Assembly (NCBI RefSeq): GCF_000296775.1
Contig: NZ_AJLE01000002.1
Coordinates: 248,001 to 312,000, forward strand
DNA: 64,000 bases
Direction: 5' to 3'
Source of the DNA: Sulfurovum sp. AR
GTDB lineage: Bacteria > Campylobacterota > Campylobacteria > Campylobacterales > Sulfurovaceae
The position numbers were made by a program, and so were the translations under genes. Positions 37,475-45,124 of this stretch are shown here, piece by piece (position 1 is the stretch's first letter; each line of letters opens with the position of its first letter). Below the pieces are notes generated by a model. It worked only from the letters and a program-made list of their open reading frames with translations, did no database searches and had not been told where the DNA came from.

Positions 37475-37893
37475 TGAATATGGAAGAGACAGTAGCAAGG
37501 TATAAAGAAGATTTTGAACTTTTTCCTACAGATAATGAAAAGTTAGAGTACATTTTTGATTTGGGAAAACGCCATACAACACTTCCTGACGAATTGAAGA
37601 ATGATGATACTTATGTCAAGGGATGTGCCTCTGACGCATGGCTTGTAGGCGAATGTGAAAATGGTATACTCAAACTTCGCGGTGAAGGTACTTCTGAGAT
37701 GGCCAAAGGTATGCTGACTCTTCTTTTAGACATATTCTCTAACCGTCCAGCTGATGAGATACTCAGTTTTGATCCTGCTAAACTTCATGATATGGGTGTG
37801 GTAGAACTCCTCTCCCCTGTACGTCAGCAAAGTTTGGAAGCATTTTTAAATATGGTCTATGGCTACGCACAAAAATGTAAAGAACAAGGATAA
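37474..37893 (+). CDS. sufE: SufE-like sulfur acceptor
   Basis: A 139-residue protein that takes sulfur from a cysteine desulfurase and passes it to SufB. The key cysteine is in VKGCASDAWLVGE (about residues 48-60), the usual V(K/P)GC motif. SPVRQQSLEAFLNMVY near the end is typical of the family. It overlaps sufD by one base. No cysteine desulfurase gene (sufS or iscS) is present in this window, so it must lie elsewhere. Confidence 0.92.
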   Translation: MNMEETVARYKEDFELFPTDNEKLEYIFDLGKRHTTLPDELKNDDTYVKGCASDAWLVGECENGILKLRGEGTSEMAKGMLTLLLDIFSNRPADEILSFDPAKLHDMGVVELLSPVRQQSLEAFLNMVYGYAQKCKEQG

Positions 37894-37897
37894 CATC

Positions 37898-38293
37898 ATG
37901 AGTAGTGAAGAGAAAAACATCAATGACAAAATGGCTGAAGAGAGACAAAAATTTATCGAGTCTCAGCCAACAGATGAAGAGATGACAGAAAAGATCATCG
38001 CACATCTTAAAGAGATCTATGACCCTGAACTTCCGGTGAATATTTATGACCTGGGACTCGTCTATAATATAGACACATGGACGGATGAAGTCTCTATGAT
38101 GAAAAAAGCCAAGATCACGATGACACTGACTTCAGCAACCTGTTCATTTTCACAGGTCATCATCGATCTGGTCAAAAGTATCGCTACACGTCAAGAGGGT
38201 CTTGAAGACGTAGATGTAGAGATAGTTTTTGATCCGCCATGGAGTCAAGACAGCATGACCGATGAAGCAAAATTAGCTATGGGATTACTCTAA
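37898..38293 (+). CDS. SUF-associated DUF59/MIP18 protein (SufT-like)
   Basis: A 131-residue protein. After a 40-residue charged N-terminus comes the DUF59 fold: IYDPELPVNIYDLGLVYNI, MTLTSATCSFSQVIIDLVKS with the conserved cysteine, and VDVEIVFDPPWSQDSMTDEAKL. These proteins help late steps of Fe-S cluster delivery. The ATG at 37898 has AAGGA and lies four bases after sufE; a longer frame reaching into sufE has no support. A strong hairpin follows, so this is the last suf gene. Confidence 0.92.
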   Translation: MSSEEKNINDKMAEERQKFIESQPTDEEMTEKIIAHLKEIYDPELPVNIYDLGLVYNIDTWTDEVSMMKKAKITMTLTSATCSFSQVIIDLVKSIATRQEGLEDVDVEIVFDPPWSQDSMTDEAKLAMGLL

Positions 38294-38332
38294 AAACCAT
38301 ACTGACGCTCTCCTCAAAACATTGCTTGCCAA

Positions 38333-38361
38333 CGTGTATTAAACACCTTTTTTAATACACG
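38333..38361 (+). terminator. Terminator hairpin after the suf operon
   Basis: CGTGTATTAAA (38333-38343) and TTTAATACACG (38351-38361) form a perfect 11-bp stem with a seven-base loop, 40 bases after the last suf stop. A T/C-rich stretch follows. It separates the suf genes from the second SufC-like gene. Confidence 0.65.
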
Positions 38362-38415
38362 GTATTTCCCTTTCGCCTTTCACATCTAGATACAGACTCA
38401 TAGAAATATTTATGA

Positions 38416-38421
38416 TATAAT
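38416..38421 (+). promoter_or_regulatory. -10 box upstream of the SmsC-like gene
   Basis: TATAAT at 38416-38421. No good -35 box is seen at the expected distance. It would give a leader of about 60 bases before the GTG start at 38485. Confidence 0.4.
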
Positions 38422-38484
38422 TTATATTAGTGATATACACTGGATTTGTGTATTAAACAGTCTCTGAGAAAGAAAGGGTTTAAA

Positions 38485-39237
38485 GTGGATGGACCCCTAT
38501 TAGAAATTTCAGATCTCTATGTCTCCGTAGAGAACAAACAGATCATCAAAGAGATGAACCTTAGTGTGGGCAAAGGTGAAGTGCATGTTATTTTCGGTCC
38601 CAACGGTTCTGGAAAATCCACCCTCCTCAATACGATTTTGAAACTTCCCGGCTATAGCATTGATAGTGGAGAGATCCGAGTAAAATCCAAAAATATACAA
38701 GATATGACAACAGATGAGATCGCCAATCTGGGTATAGGTATGTCTTTTCAGCATCCGCCAAAGATCAAAGGGGTGACTCTCCGAAACTTTCTTCATGCGA
38801 TCAACCGTTCCGATGACCTTGATGATGAGATTCGAGCGCTCAGTATGGAAAACTTTCTAGAAAGAGAGCTCAATGTCGGTTTTTCTGGCGGAGAACTCAA
38901 AAGGGCTGAAGTACTGAAACTTTATGCACAAAGTCCTGACCTGCTTTTAATAGATGAACCCGAATCAGGTGTTGATATTGAAAATATTGCCGTAATCTCA
39001 AAAGCGATCAATAAGATTCTTCAAAAAGAAATGCCGATGAAACTGCGTGTACGTTCTGCTATAATTATCACACATACGGGCCATATTCTTAACTATATCG
39101 ACGCTGATATTGGACACGTTTTCATGGATGGTAAGATCGTTTGCACGGGTAATCCTAAATCACTTATGGAAGATATTAAGAGGTTGGGTTTTACAGGGTG
39201 TGCAGAGTGTTATAAGAAACCAAAGGATCACACATGA
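38485..39237 (+). CDS. Second SufC-like ATPase (SmsC type)
   Basis: A 250-residue ABC ATPase of the SufC group, clearly different from the suf operon copy. It has Walker A GPNGSGKST, MSFQHPPKIKGVTL at the Q-loop, GFSGGELKRAEVLKL as signature, and LLLIDEPESGVDIENI as Walker B. The C-terminus ends GFTGCAECYKK, with two extra cysteines not usual in SufC. The GTG at 38485 has AGAAAGGG ahead and fits the LLEISDLYVS start; a TTG at 38446 has no such site. It overlaps the SufB/D-like gene by four bases. The two-gene layout is that of the minimal SMS system. Confidence 0.85.
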   Translation: MDGPLLEISDLYVSVENKQIIKEMNLSVGKGEVHVIFGPNGSGKSTLLNTILKLPGYSIDSGEIRVKSKNIQDMTTDEIANLGIGMSFQHPPKIKGVTLRNFLHAINRSDDLDDEIRALSMENFLERELNVGFSGGELKRAEVLKLYAQSPDLLLIDEPESGVDIENIAVISKAINKILQKEMPMKLRVRSAIIITHTGHILNYIDADIGHVFMDGKIVCTGNPKSLMEDIKRLGFTGCAECYKKPKDHT

Positions 39238-40331
39238 AGCAACTGGATGAAGCTACGAAAACAACTCTAAAAAAGGTCGCATATGATGAAAAAGAGGAAC
39301 GATCGGCAAATTTTTTTGCCAAAGATTGGGATATTCTAGATACACACTCCGCGGCTGAAGGACTTGAGATCCTCCCCATCAATACAGCATTGCAAAAATA
39401 TGAATGGCTCAAAGAACTTTTCTTTACGCTTGTAGATAAAGACAAAGACGATTATGTCAAGCAGGTAGCCTCCAGTGATGTGTTGCTGGGCTATTTCATC
39501 CGTGTCAAGGCAGGAGTCAAAATTACTCTTCCAGTCTATACCTGCTACATGATCAATACCGATAAATTCACCCAGTGCACGCATAATATTGTGATTACTG
39601 AAGAAGATTCTGAGCTTCACCTTATCAATGGATGTACAGCCAATGCACATGTCACATCCGGACGCCATCTCGGTGTCACAGAGTACTTTGTCAAAGATGG
39701 TGCCACACTCACCAGTACTATGATCCATAGTTGGGGGAAAGAGGTGGAAGTTTACCCTAGAAGTGCTGCACATGTTGGTAAAGATGCAAAATTTATTTCA
39801 AACTATGTCGCGATGACTAGTGTAAAAAAACTGCAGATGAATCCACTTGCAGTGATAGAAGAATCTGGACTCGGGGAATTTTATACTGTCATATATGCAC
39901 CTGAAAATTCTCAGTTTGATGTCGGATCGACGGTTATCTTAAATGGTGATGGAGCATCATCCGAGATTATCAGCCGTGTGGTTTCTAATGGTGGTGAAGT
40001 AATAACCAGAGGAGAGATCATCGGTAAACACCCCAATGGCAGGGGTTCAATGGCCTGCAACGGGTTGCTTCTGAGTGAAAAAGGCTACATTCACGCGATC
40101 CCAGAACTACTTGGAGAGGACCCGCACCTTGAACTCTCTCATGAAGCAAGTGTGGGCATGATCTCCAAAGATGAACTTGCCTACCTGATGGCATCGGGTA
40201 TCGAAGAGGAGAAGGCAAAATCTTTGATAATCGAAGGCTTTTTGGATCTAAAAATCCCGTCTCTTCCTGAATACTTACAACGACAGATCAATGATATTGT
40301 CAAAGAGACAAAAGACTTTGAAACGATGTAA
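39234..40331 (+). CDS. Second SufB/SufD-like scaffold (SmsB type)
   Basis: A 365-residue SufBD-family protein, shorter than SufB (479) and lacking its N-terminal domain. The core shows LPVYTCYMI, HNIVITEEDSELHLINGCTA with a cysteine, VEVYPRSAAHVGKDAKFISNYVAMTS, and the end region HLELSHEASVGMISKDELAYLMASGI, equivalent to the HEATTSKIS part of SufB. It is coupled to the SmsC-like gene by ATGA. Function in Fe-S cluster assembly is inferred from homology and pairing. Confidence 0.83.
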   Translation: MKQLDEATKTTLKKVAYDEKEERSANFFAKDWDILDTHSAAEGLEILPINTALQKYEWLKELFFTLVDKDKDDYVKQVASSDVLLGYFIRVKAGVKITLPVYTCYMINTDKFTQCTHNIVITEEDSELHLINGCTANAHVTSGRHLGVTEYFVKDGATLTSTMIHSWGKEVEVYPRSAAHVGKDAKFISNYVAMTSVKKLQMNPLAVIEESGLGEFYTVIYAPENSQFDVGSTVILNGDGASSEIISRVVSNGGEVITRGEIIGKHPNGRGSMACNGLLLSEKGYIHAIPELLGEDPHLELSHEASVGMISKDELAYLMASGIEEEKAKSLIIEGFLDLKIPSLPEYLQRQINDIVKETKDFETM

Positions 40332-40475
40332 AGAGGGTTTGGATGTACTCCAGGCCCTGCTCTTGCGAGAGTGATACATACAGTTTTTAGCATTTTAGTG
40401 TAGTAAAATTATAACAAATTGTTTAAAAAACTATAAGAATTTAAAATATCACTAGCATTATCTTGTTTATTATGC

Positions 40476-40723
40476 TATAATTCCGAACTTTTACTGCAAG
40501 AGAGTATCAAACTCCTTATTTAGATACATAACATGTATCTCCTTTTTACAACGCATTGGCGTGTGATAGTTTGGTATCAAGTTGCATAAAACAGGGTGCA
40601 CCCAGTTGCTTTAGCAGCAGGGGTATCGGCATTGAGTGCCAGATAACATGCTTGTAACTTTAGAACCGTTCTATCGCCAAGACTTTACCACCCCACACAA
40701 TATCAATATAAAGAAAACACTAC
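40476..40723 (+). promoter_or_regulatory. Promoter and long structured leader of the DEAD-box helicase gene
   Basis: TATAAT at 40476-40481 gives a transcript start near 40488 and a leader of about 235 bases. Within it AGATACAT and ATGTATCT form a perfect hairpin (loop AAC) followed by CCTTTTT, which looks like an attenuator. A second hairpin is GGCA-TTGAG-TGCC near 40628. Cold-inducible DEAD-box helicase genes often have such leaders; no known riboswitch was recognised. The 392 bases between 40332 and 40723 hold nothing else I can support. Confidence 0.55.
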
Positions 40724-42211
40724 ATGAAATTTACAGATTTTAATTTAAAAGAGACTATTCAGACTGCTATAGCAGAAGCTGGATTTACTGAACCGAGCCC
40801 GGTTCAGAAAGATGCGATTCCTTTAGTATTAGAAGGTCATGATATGATCGCGCAGGCACAGACAGGTACAGGTAAGACTGCTGCATTTGGTCTTCCTATC
40901 ATGAGCATGATGAAAGGTGACGGTTCTGTTGAGGGACTTGTGATCGTTCCTACTCGTGAGCTTGCAATGCAGGTGAGTGATGAACTCTACCGTTTCGGTC
41001 AAATGAGCGGACTTAAAACAGCTACTGTCTATGGTGGTACAGCGTATGGTAAACAGATAGACCGTATAAAACAAGCTTCTATCGTTGTGGCGACTCCGGG
41101 TAGACTTCAAGATCTGCTTGAGAGCGGAAAGATCAAAATGAATCCTCAGTTCGTTGTGCTTGATGAAGCTGATGAAATGCTTGATATGGGATTCTTGGAT
41201 GAGATCAAGAATATCTTTACTTTCCTTCCTCAAGAACGTCAAACACTTATGTTCTCAGCAACGATGCCAAACAGTATCAGAAAACTTGCAGAGCAGATCC
41301 TTAAAAACCCTAAAACCGTTTCTATTACGAAGTCAGAGAGTACAAACACTTCTATCACGCAACTTTACTATGTTGTACAGGAGAAAGAGAGAGATGATGC
41401 GCTTGTTAGACTTATCGACTATAAGAATCCAAACAAATGTATTATCTTCTGTCGTATGAAAAAAGAGGTTGATAGACTGGTTGCACACTTGACAGCACAA
41501 GGATTTAAAGTTTCTGGTCTTCACGGAGATATGGAACAAAAGCAAAGAGAAGTAACGATCCGTGCTTTCAAACAAGGTGGTATCGATATTTTTGTTGCAA
41601 CAGATGTCGCTGCACGTGGTCTTGATGTCAATGATGTCACACATGTATTTAACTACCACATCCCTTTTGACTCTGAATCTTATGTTCACCGTATCGGTCG
41701 TACAGGGCGTGGTGGTAAAACAGGTGAAGCGATCACTTTAGTAAGCCCTAATGAGCTTAGAACCATTAAGCGTATAGAAAAAGATGTAGGTACGAAGATG
41801 ACTACACAAGTGATCCCTACACGTATGGAAGTACAAAACAACCGTGCAGATGCGCTTATCGCTAAGATCTCTGAAACTAAAGTGACTGAAAGTGCGATCA
41901 ATCTTGTTAAAACATTACAGCATGATCTAGATATCGTCACGATCGCACATCTTCTTGCTTCTTTAGTTCAGGAAGAAACTTTTGTAAAAGGTAAAGACCA
42001 CATTGGTCTTGGTCTTGAAGAAGTTGAACTTCTTATCGAAAAAGCACTGCAGAACAGAGGCGGAGGCGGTGGTGGCCGTAACCGTGGTGGTTCTCGTGGT
42101 AACAGAAGTGGTGGCCGAAGTAGACATGGCCGTAACGGACGTTCAAGCGGTAGCCGTAGCGGTGGCAGACGTGACAGCCGTAACGGCGGTCAAGGCAGCA
42201 ACAGGGGGTAA
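40724..42211 (+). CDS. DEAD-box RNA helicase with RGG-type tail
   Basis: A 495-residue ATP-dependent RNA helicase. Motifs in order are the Q motif (GFTEPSPVQKDAIP), AQTGTGKT, PTRELA, TPGR, DEAD (155-158), SAT, ARGLDV and HRIGRTGRGG. After about residue 440 the tail is almost only Gly, Arg, Ser and Asn (RGGSRGNRSGGRS), an RGG-like RNA-binding segment. Family members unwind structured RNA in ribosome assembly and mRNA decay, especially in the cold. The long leader suggests post-transcriptional control. It is a single-gene unit. Confidence 0.95.
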   Translation: MKFTDFNLKETIQTAIAEAGFTEPSPVQKDAIPLVLEGHDMIAQAQTGTGKTAAFGLPIMSMMKGDGSVEGLVIVPTRELAMQVSDELYRFGQMSGLKTATVYGGTAYGKQIDRIKQASIVVATPGRLQDLLESGKIKMNPQFVVLDEADEMLDMGFLDEIKNIFTFLPQERQTLMFSATMPNSIRKLAEQILKNPKTVSITKSESTNTSITQLYYVVQEKERDDALVRLIDYKNPNKCIIFCRMKKEVDRLVAHLTAQGFKVSGLHGDMEQKQREVTIRAFKQGGIDIFVATDVAARGLDVNDVTHVFNYHIPFDSESYVHRIGRTGRGGKTGEAITLVSPNELRTIKRIEKDVGTKMTTQVIPTRMEVQNNRADALIAKISETKVTESAINLVKTLQHDLDIVTIAHLLASLVQEETFVKGKDHIGLGLEEVELLIEKALQNRGGGGGGRNRGGSRGNRSGGRSRHGRNGRSSGSRSGGRRDSRNGGQGSNRG

Positions 42212-42322
42212 AACTACCCTCTTCTTCTTATCTCCTGCCTTATAATTTAAACTTTCAAAACTATTAGAACATTATTTCTCCAAATATTAAAACATTCATA
42301 GATTAGTTCATCACCTTATTTC

Positions 42323-42351
42323 TTGAAATATACATATATTTCTTGTATACT
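42323..42351 (+). promoter_or_regulatory. Promoter of the FmdE-like gene
   Basis: TTGAAA at 42323-42328 and TATACT at 42346-42351, spaced by exactly 17 bases. The spacer ends ATTTCTTG. The same arrangement, with identical spacer end, stands before the P460 gene at 46233-46261. The leader contains two hairpins: AAGGTT/AACCTT (42385-42405) and GTGATA/TATCAC (42413-42430). Confidence 0.6.
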
Positions 42352-42463
42352 ATAAATACTACTAATAATTTGTTGAGCTTGCAAAAGGTTGTATGCCTGA
42401 ACCTTCATGGCAGTGATAAAAGTATATCACTCATCGTTCTTATGAACACAAAAAGGATTCTAC

Positions 42464-43339
42464 ATGAAACTACGATTATTTTTCCCACAAATCTTGATCT
42501 TAATGTTATTTAATCATATCCTGCTTGCACAGGAACCTACTTATAAGCAAGGGGTGAATACATTCATAGAAACCGGCGTAACACAGCCTGATAATATCCC
42601 TACATGGTATGCGCCCATGGTAGCAAAGCCTTATGCACCTGTTTTTGAAATTCTTGCTACAAAAGGAACTCAAGGCAGGTATTATCCATACACGTATGCT
42701 GTCACGATAAAAGATATGATCAAGTGGCATGGCCATGATTGCGAAGGAACCACCCATGCTGCGAACATCATGAAAATCACATTTGAGATCCTTTTCCCTG
42801 ATGGTATTATAGATAGAAGTGTCCTCAAGGGTATTTCTGGAACTGGGCCCTGCTGGTCAGATGCTGTTGCTTTCTTAACCGGTGCCCGACTTCAATATGG
42901 TAATCTTGGCTACTTCAAGAACAAAGATTATAACCATGCTATTCTACTGTATCGTACGGACACCAAGGTTGCTGTATTAGGAACATGGAAGAAAGGTATC
43001 AATAATATTCCAGGTGAACCCGTCGTACTACCCGAAAAGATCAATTGGACAGCAAAAGTGAACATGCAGGATGTCATTGCATTGAAGAAGGAAGTGAAAA
43101 ATGCAAAAGGGAATCCTACTCCCTACCAGGTCGATCTCTTACGTTTCTATCAGTGGACACATGTGAACGACATTCTGAGTCATCCATTACATGAAAGCTA
43201 TCAAGCTAAAGTCATTGAAGATTTCAACTGGGACGACTGGGTGGATAATACAAAAAGCATTTCGAAGCCATTTATAAGATCAGATACACGTTTAAAGAAT
43301 CACCCGTACCGTGAGAAACCTGTATTAGATAGAAATTAA
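42464..43339 (+). CDS. Exported FmdE-domain protein
   Basis: A 291-residue protein with a signal peptide (residues 1-23, ending LLA). Its core is an FmdE domain: IKWHGHDCEGTTHAANIMKITFEILFPDG (about residues 86-114), where His and Cys bind metal, and GISGTGPCWSDAVAFLTGARLQYGNLGY. FmdE was named from formylmethanofuran dehydrogenase operons, but stand-alone members occur in non-methanogens and their role is unknown. An exported member is unusual and suggests a periplasmic metal or thiol-related task. It has its own promoter, shared in design with the P460 gene. Confidence 0.8.
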   Translation: MKLRLFFPQILILMLFNHILLAQEPTYKQGVNTFIETGVTQPDNIPTWYAPMVAKPYAPVFEILATKGTQGRYYPYTYAVTIKDMIKWHGHDCEGTTHAANIMKITFEILFPDGIIDRSVLKGISGTGPCWSDAVAFLTGARLQYGNLGYFKNKDYNHAILLYRTDTKVAVLGTWKKGINNIPGEPVVLPEKINWTAKVNMQDVIALKKEVKNAKGNPTPYQVDLLRFYQWTHVNDILSHPLHESYQAKVIEDFNWDDWVDNTKSISKPFIRSDTRLKNHPYREKPVLDRN

Positions 43340-43519
43340 CAAACTAATTATCCTCATTCCCACGGAAACTGTTCGAATGAGAAAAGAGACTTAATCTTTT
43401 ATGATCTTAAAGGATGGGGATGTTATTATGGTAGGTACATAAGAGAAGATGCTTTTTATATTGAACTTTATACCGATGAAGAAGTGATACTTTCTCAAAT
43501 GGGAAGGCAAAGTAAGTAA
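43340..43519 (+). pseudogene. Open, protein-like stretch without a start codon
   Basis: Directly after the FmdE stop, in the same frame, 59 codons are open until TAA at 43517. They read like protein (GWGCYYGRYIREDAFYIELYTDEE) but have no ATG, GTG or TTG near the beginning. It may be the end of a broken gene. I do not recognise a family. Confidence 0.3.
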
Positions 43520-43523
43520 AACA

Positions 43524-43733
43524 ATGGAATATCAGTTTATAGAATTCAAAGAAGGTCAGAGATGGAAGACCCGGATGGGCAAAAGATTTATTATTAAAGA
43601 GATTCGTGAGGACGAAGAGTACGCTCTGGTATGCATTAGTATGGATACAGGTAAAAAACATTTTTTTGATGAAGATGGTTTTGAAATTCCAGGATATCCT
43701 ACAGATAATGATTTAGTAGAACAGATCTCTTAG
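43524..43733 (+). CDS. Small conserved hypothetical protein
   Basis: A 69-residue soluble protein with mixed charge and probable beta structure (MEYQFIEFKEGQRW, RFIIKEIREDEEYALVCISMD, GKKHFFDEDGFEIPGYP). No family recognised. It starts five bases after the open stretch described before it. Its last 19 codons have a second, slightly diverged copy at 44984-45045, fused to a cytochrome P460 fragment, which shows that a second copy of this gene once existed nearby. Confidence 0.6.
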   Translation: MEYQFIEFKEGQRWKTRMGKRFIIKEIREDEEYALVCISMDTGKKHFFDEDGFEIPGYPTDNDLVEQIS

Positions 43734-43795
43734 TATTGAGGAATAAGTCCCTACTTAGAAACAGTGTAGCAAGTATTAATGCAAAAGGCAATATA

Positions 43796-44515
43796 ATGAA
43801 AAGCAAGAAAACACTAAGTACCGAAGGATTCACGAGGCGAGTCGTTGTGAAGCTCTTTGGAGTGGTGGTGGGTATTTTGGCCACTGGATTTCCAAAGAGC
43901 GCTTTCGGTTCAAATAAGGAGTCAAAGATGATTTTTCCTAATGAATCAGAATCCCGCATCACCCCCTTACCCACTAAGGATTTGAGCCCAGAAAGCTTAA
44001 AAATTTTGGCACGTCTTCCCGGGAAAGGCCTCCAGGGAGAAGGCTTCCCGTACAATCTCCTCGGTACTCTAATGCATAACCCGGACACCTTGGAGCCGTT
44101 TCTTGACTATTGGGTGACGTCAAAAGCGAATATGGGACTGTCGGTCCGTGAGCAGGAGTTGGTCATCCTTCGCATGGCTGTTCTCTATCGCAGCGAGTAT
44201 GTTTGGAAACACCATGTTAAGGTCGGGAGAGAATTTGGCATCAACGATACAGAACTCGACGCTATTCGACACGGTTCCTATGCAGCGTTCTCTGCTCAGA
44301 GGGAGTGCGCCTTTCTCGAACTGACTGATGCCTTCGTGAAAGAGCGGTCTATCTCGCCGAAATTATGGAACCATACCAAGGAGATTCTCTCTGAAAAGGA
44401 CTTCGTCGATTTGATCTCCCTGGTCTCTCAGTACGTTCTTTTCGCACTTACTAATGTCTGCTTACAAGTCCAGGTCGAGCCTGGAGTGGCAGATCTGCCT
44501 GGAATCGAGGATTAG
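43796..44515 (+). CDS. Tat-exported carboxymuconolactone-decarboxylase-fold protein
   Basis: A 239-residue protein. The N-terminus has TRRVVVKLFGVVVGILATGF, a Tat leader, followed by a CMD/AhpD-like helical domain. The core is VREQELVILRMAVLYRSEYVWKHHVKVGREFGI (about residues 120-152); it has the YxWxxH pattern of decarboxylase-like members and not the CxxC of AhpD peroxidase partners. Substrate is unknown. The coding sequence looks richer in G and C than its neighbours, which may mean transfer from another lineage. The frame is open upstream to 43736, but the ATG at 43796 has AAAGGC and precedes the Tat leader. Confidence 0.75.
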   Translation: MKSKKTLSTEGFTRRVVVKLFGVVVGILATGFPKSAFGSNKESKMIFPNESESRITPLPTKDLSPESLKILARLPGKGLQGEGFPYNLLGTLMHNPDTLEPFLDYWVTSKANMGLSVREQELVILRMAVLYRSEYVWKHHVKVGREFGINDTELDAIRHGSYAAFSAQRECAFLELTDAFVKERSISPKLWNHTKEILSEKDFVDLISLVSQYVLFALTNVCLQVQVEPGVADLPGIED

Positions 44516-44632
44516 AGGCGACTCTAAATCGACAGGTTTGATATATTACTCACACTTTATATAGATACTGTGAGGAGAGTTTATTTAAGATACAATTGAT
44601 ACGTTCAAAAAACGCAAAAACAAGGATTTAAA

Positions 44633-45045
44633 ATGAAAGTTACAAAAATATCTTTAACTTGATTGGCTATGCTCTCATCTTCTGTTTTCACTGCGATTGC
44701 AGATACTCCAGAGCCGTCTAACCATATAAATTATCCTGTAGGATGGCAGAAGTGGTCTCCGATAGCTGTTTATCACCGTACAGATAATAACACAAGTAGA
44801 AAATATTAGGTAATTCAATTGCCGTCGAAGCTGCGCGTAAAGGAAATGTCAATCCTTGGCCGGATGGGGCTATATTGGGGAAGATCGTTTGGAAAGATGA
44901 TCAACTACAAGATTGGAAGGCAGCAACGGCTCCTGGAGAATTTGTTCATGCCGAGTTTATGTTTAGAGATTCAAAGAAATGATGAAGATGTTTTGAAGTT
45001 CCAGGCTATCCTACAGATAATGATCTTGTAGAACAGATCTCTTAA
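44633..45045 (+). pseudogene. Broken cytochrome P460 copy joined to the tail of a second gene
   Basis: The first part is a degraded copy of the P460 gene at 46337: it reads MKVTKISLT then a TGA where the intact gene has a Ser codon (TCA), continues ADTPEPSN, NYPVGWQKW and YHRTDNNTSR, then has a one-base deletion and goes on as GNSIAVEAAR and NPWPDGAILGKIVWKD in another frame. It stops at FMFRDSKK, before the heme-binding CxxCH. The sequence then passes directly into the last codons of a copy of the small gene at 43524. The 609-bp interval 44516-45124 holds no intact gene. Confidence 0.85.
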
Positions 45046-45111
45046 CCCGTTCCATATCTCCCGATACAGAACGAATCAGTTTCTGTAGGTATAGATCTCT
45101 GATTAACATGC

Positions 45112-45117
45112 TATAAT
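45112..45117 (+). promoter_or_regulatory. -10 box very close to the guanine deaminase start
   Basis: TATAAT at 45112-45117 is only seven bases from the ATG at 45125. If used, the mRNA would be leaderless or nearly so; there is indeed no ribosome site ahead of this ATG. Confidence 0.4.
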
Positions 45118-45124
45118 TTAAACC

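Noticed and set aside
44819-45031. Possible 70-codon gene between the CMD gene and guaD
   Set aside because: It is an out-of-frame reading of the broken P460 copy; the correct frame matches the intact P460 gene.
44633-45045. TGA in the P460 copy as selenocysteine or programmed stop
   Set aside because: The intact paralogue has a serine codon there, and a separate frameshift and the lost heme site show simple decay.
45065-45087. TACAGAA/TTCTGTA hairpin upstream of guaD
   Set aside because: A 7-bp stem without T-run, between a pseudogene and a promoter; too weak to call a terminator or an operator.
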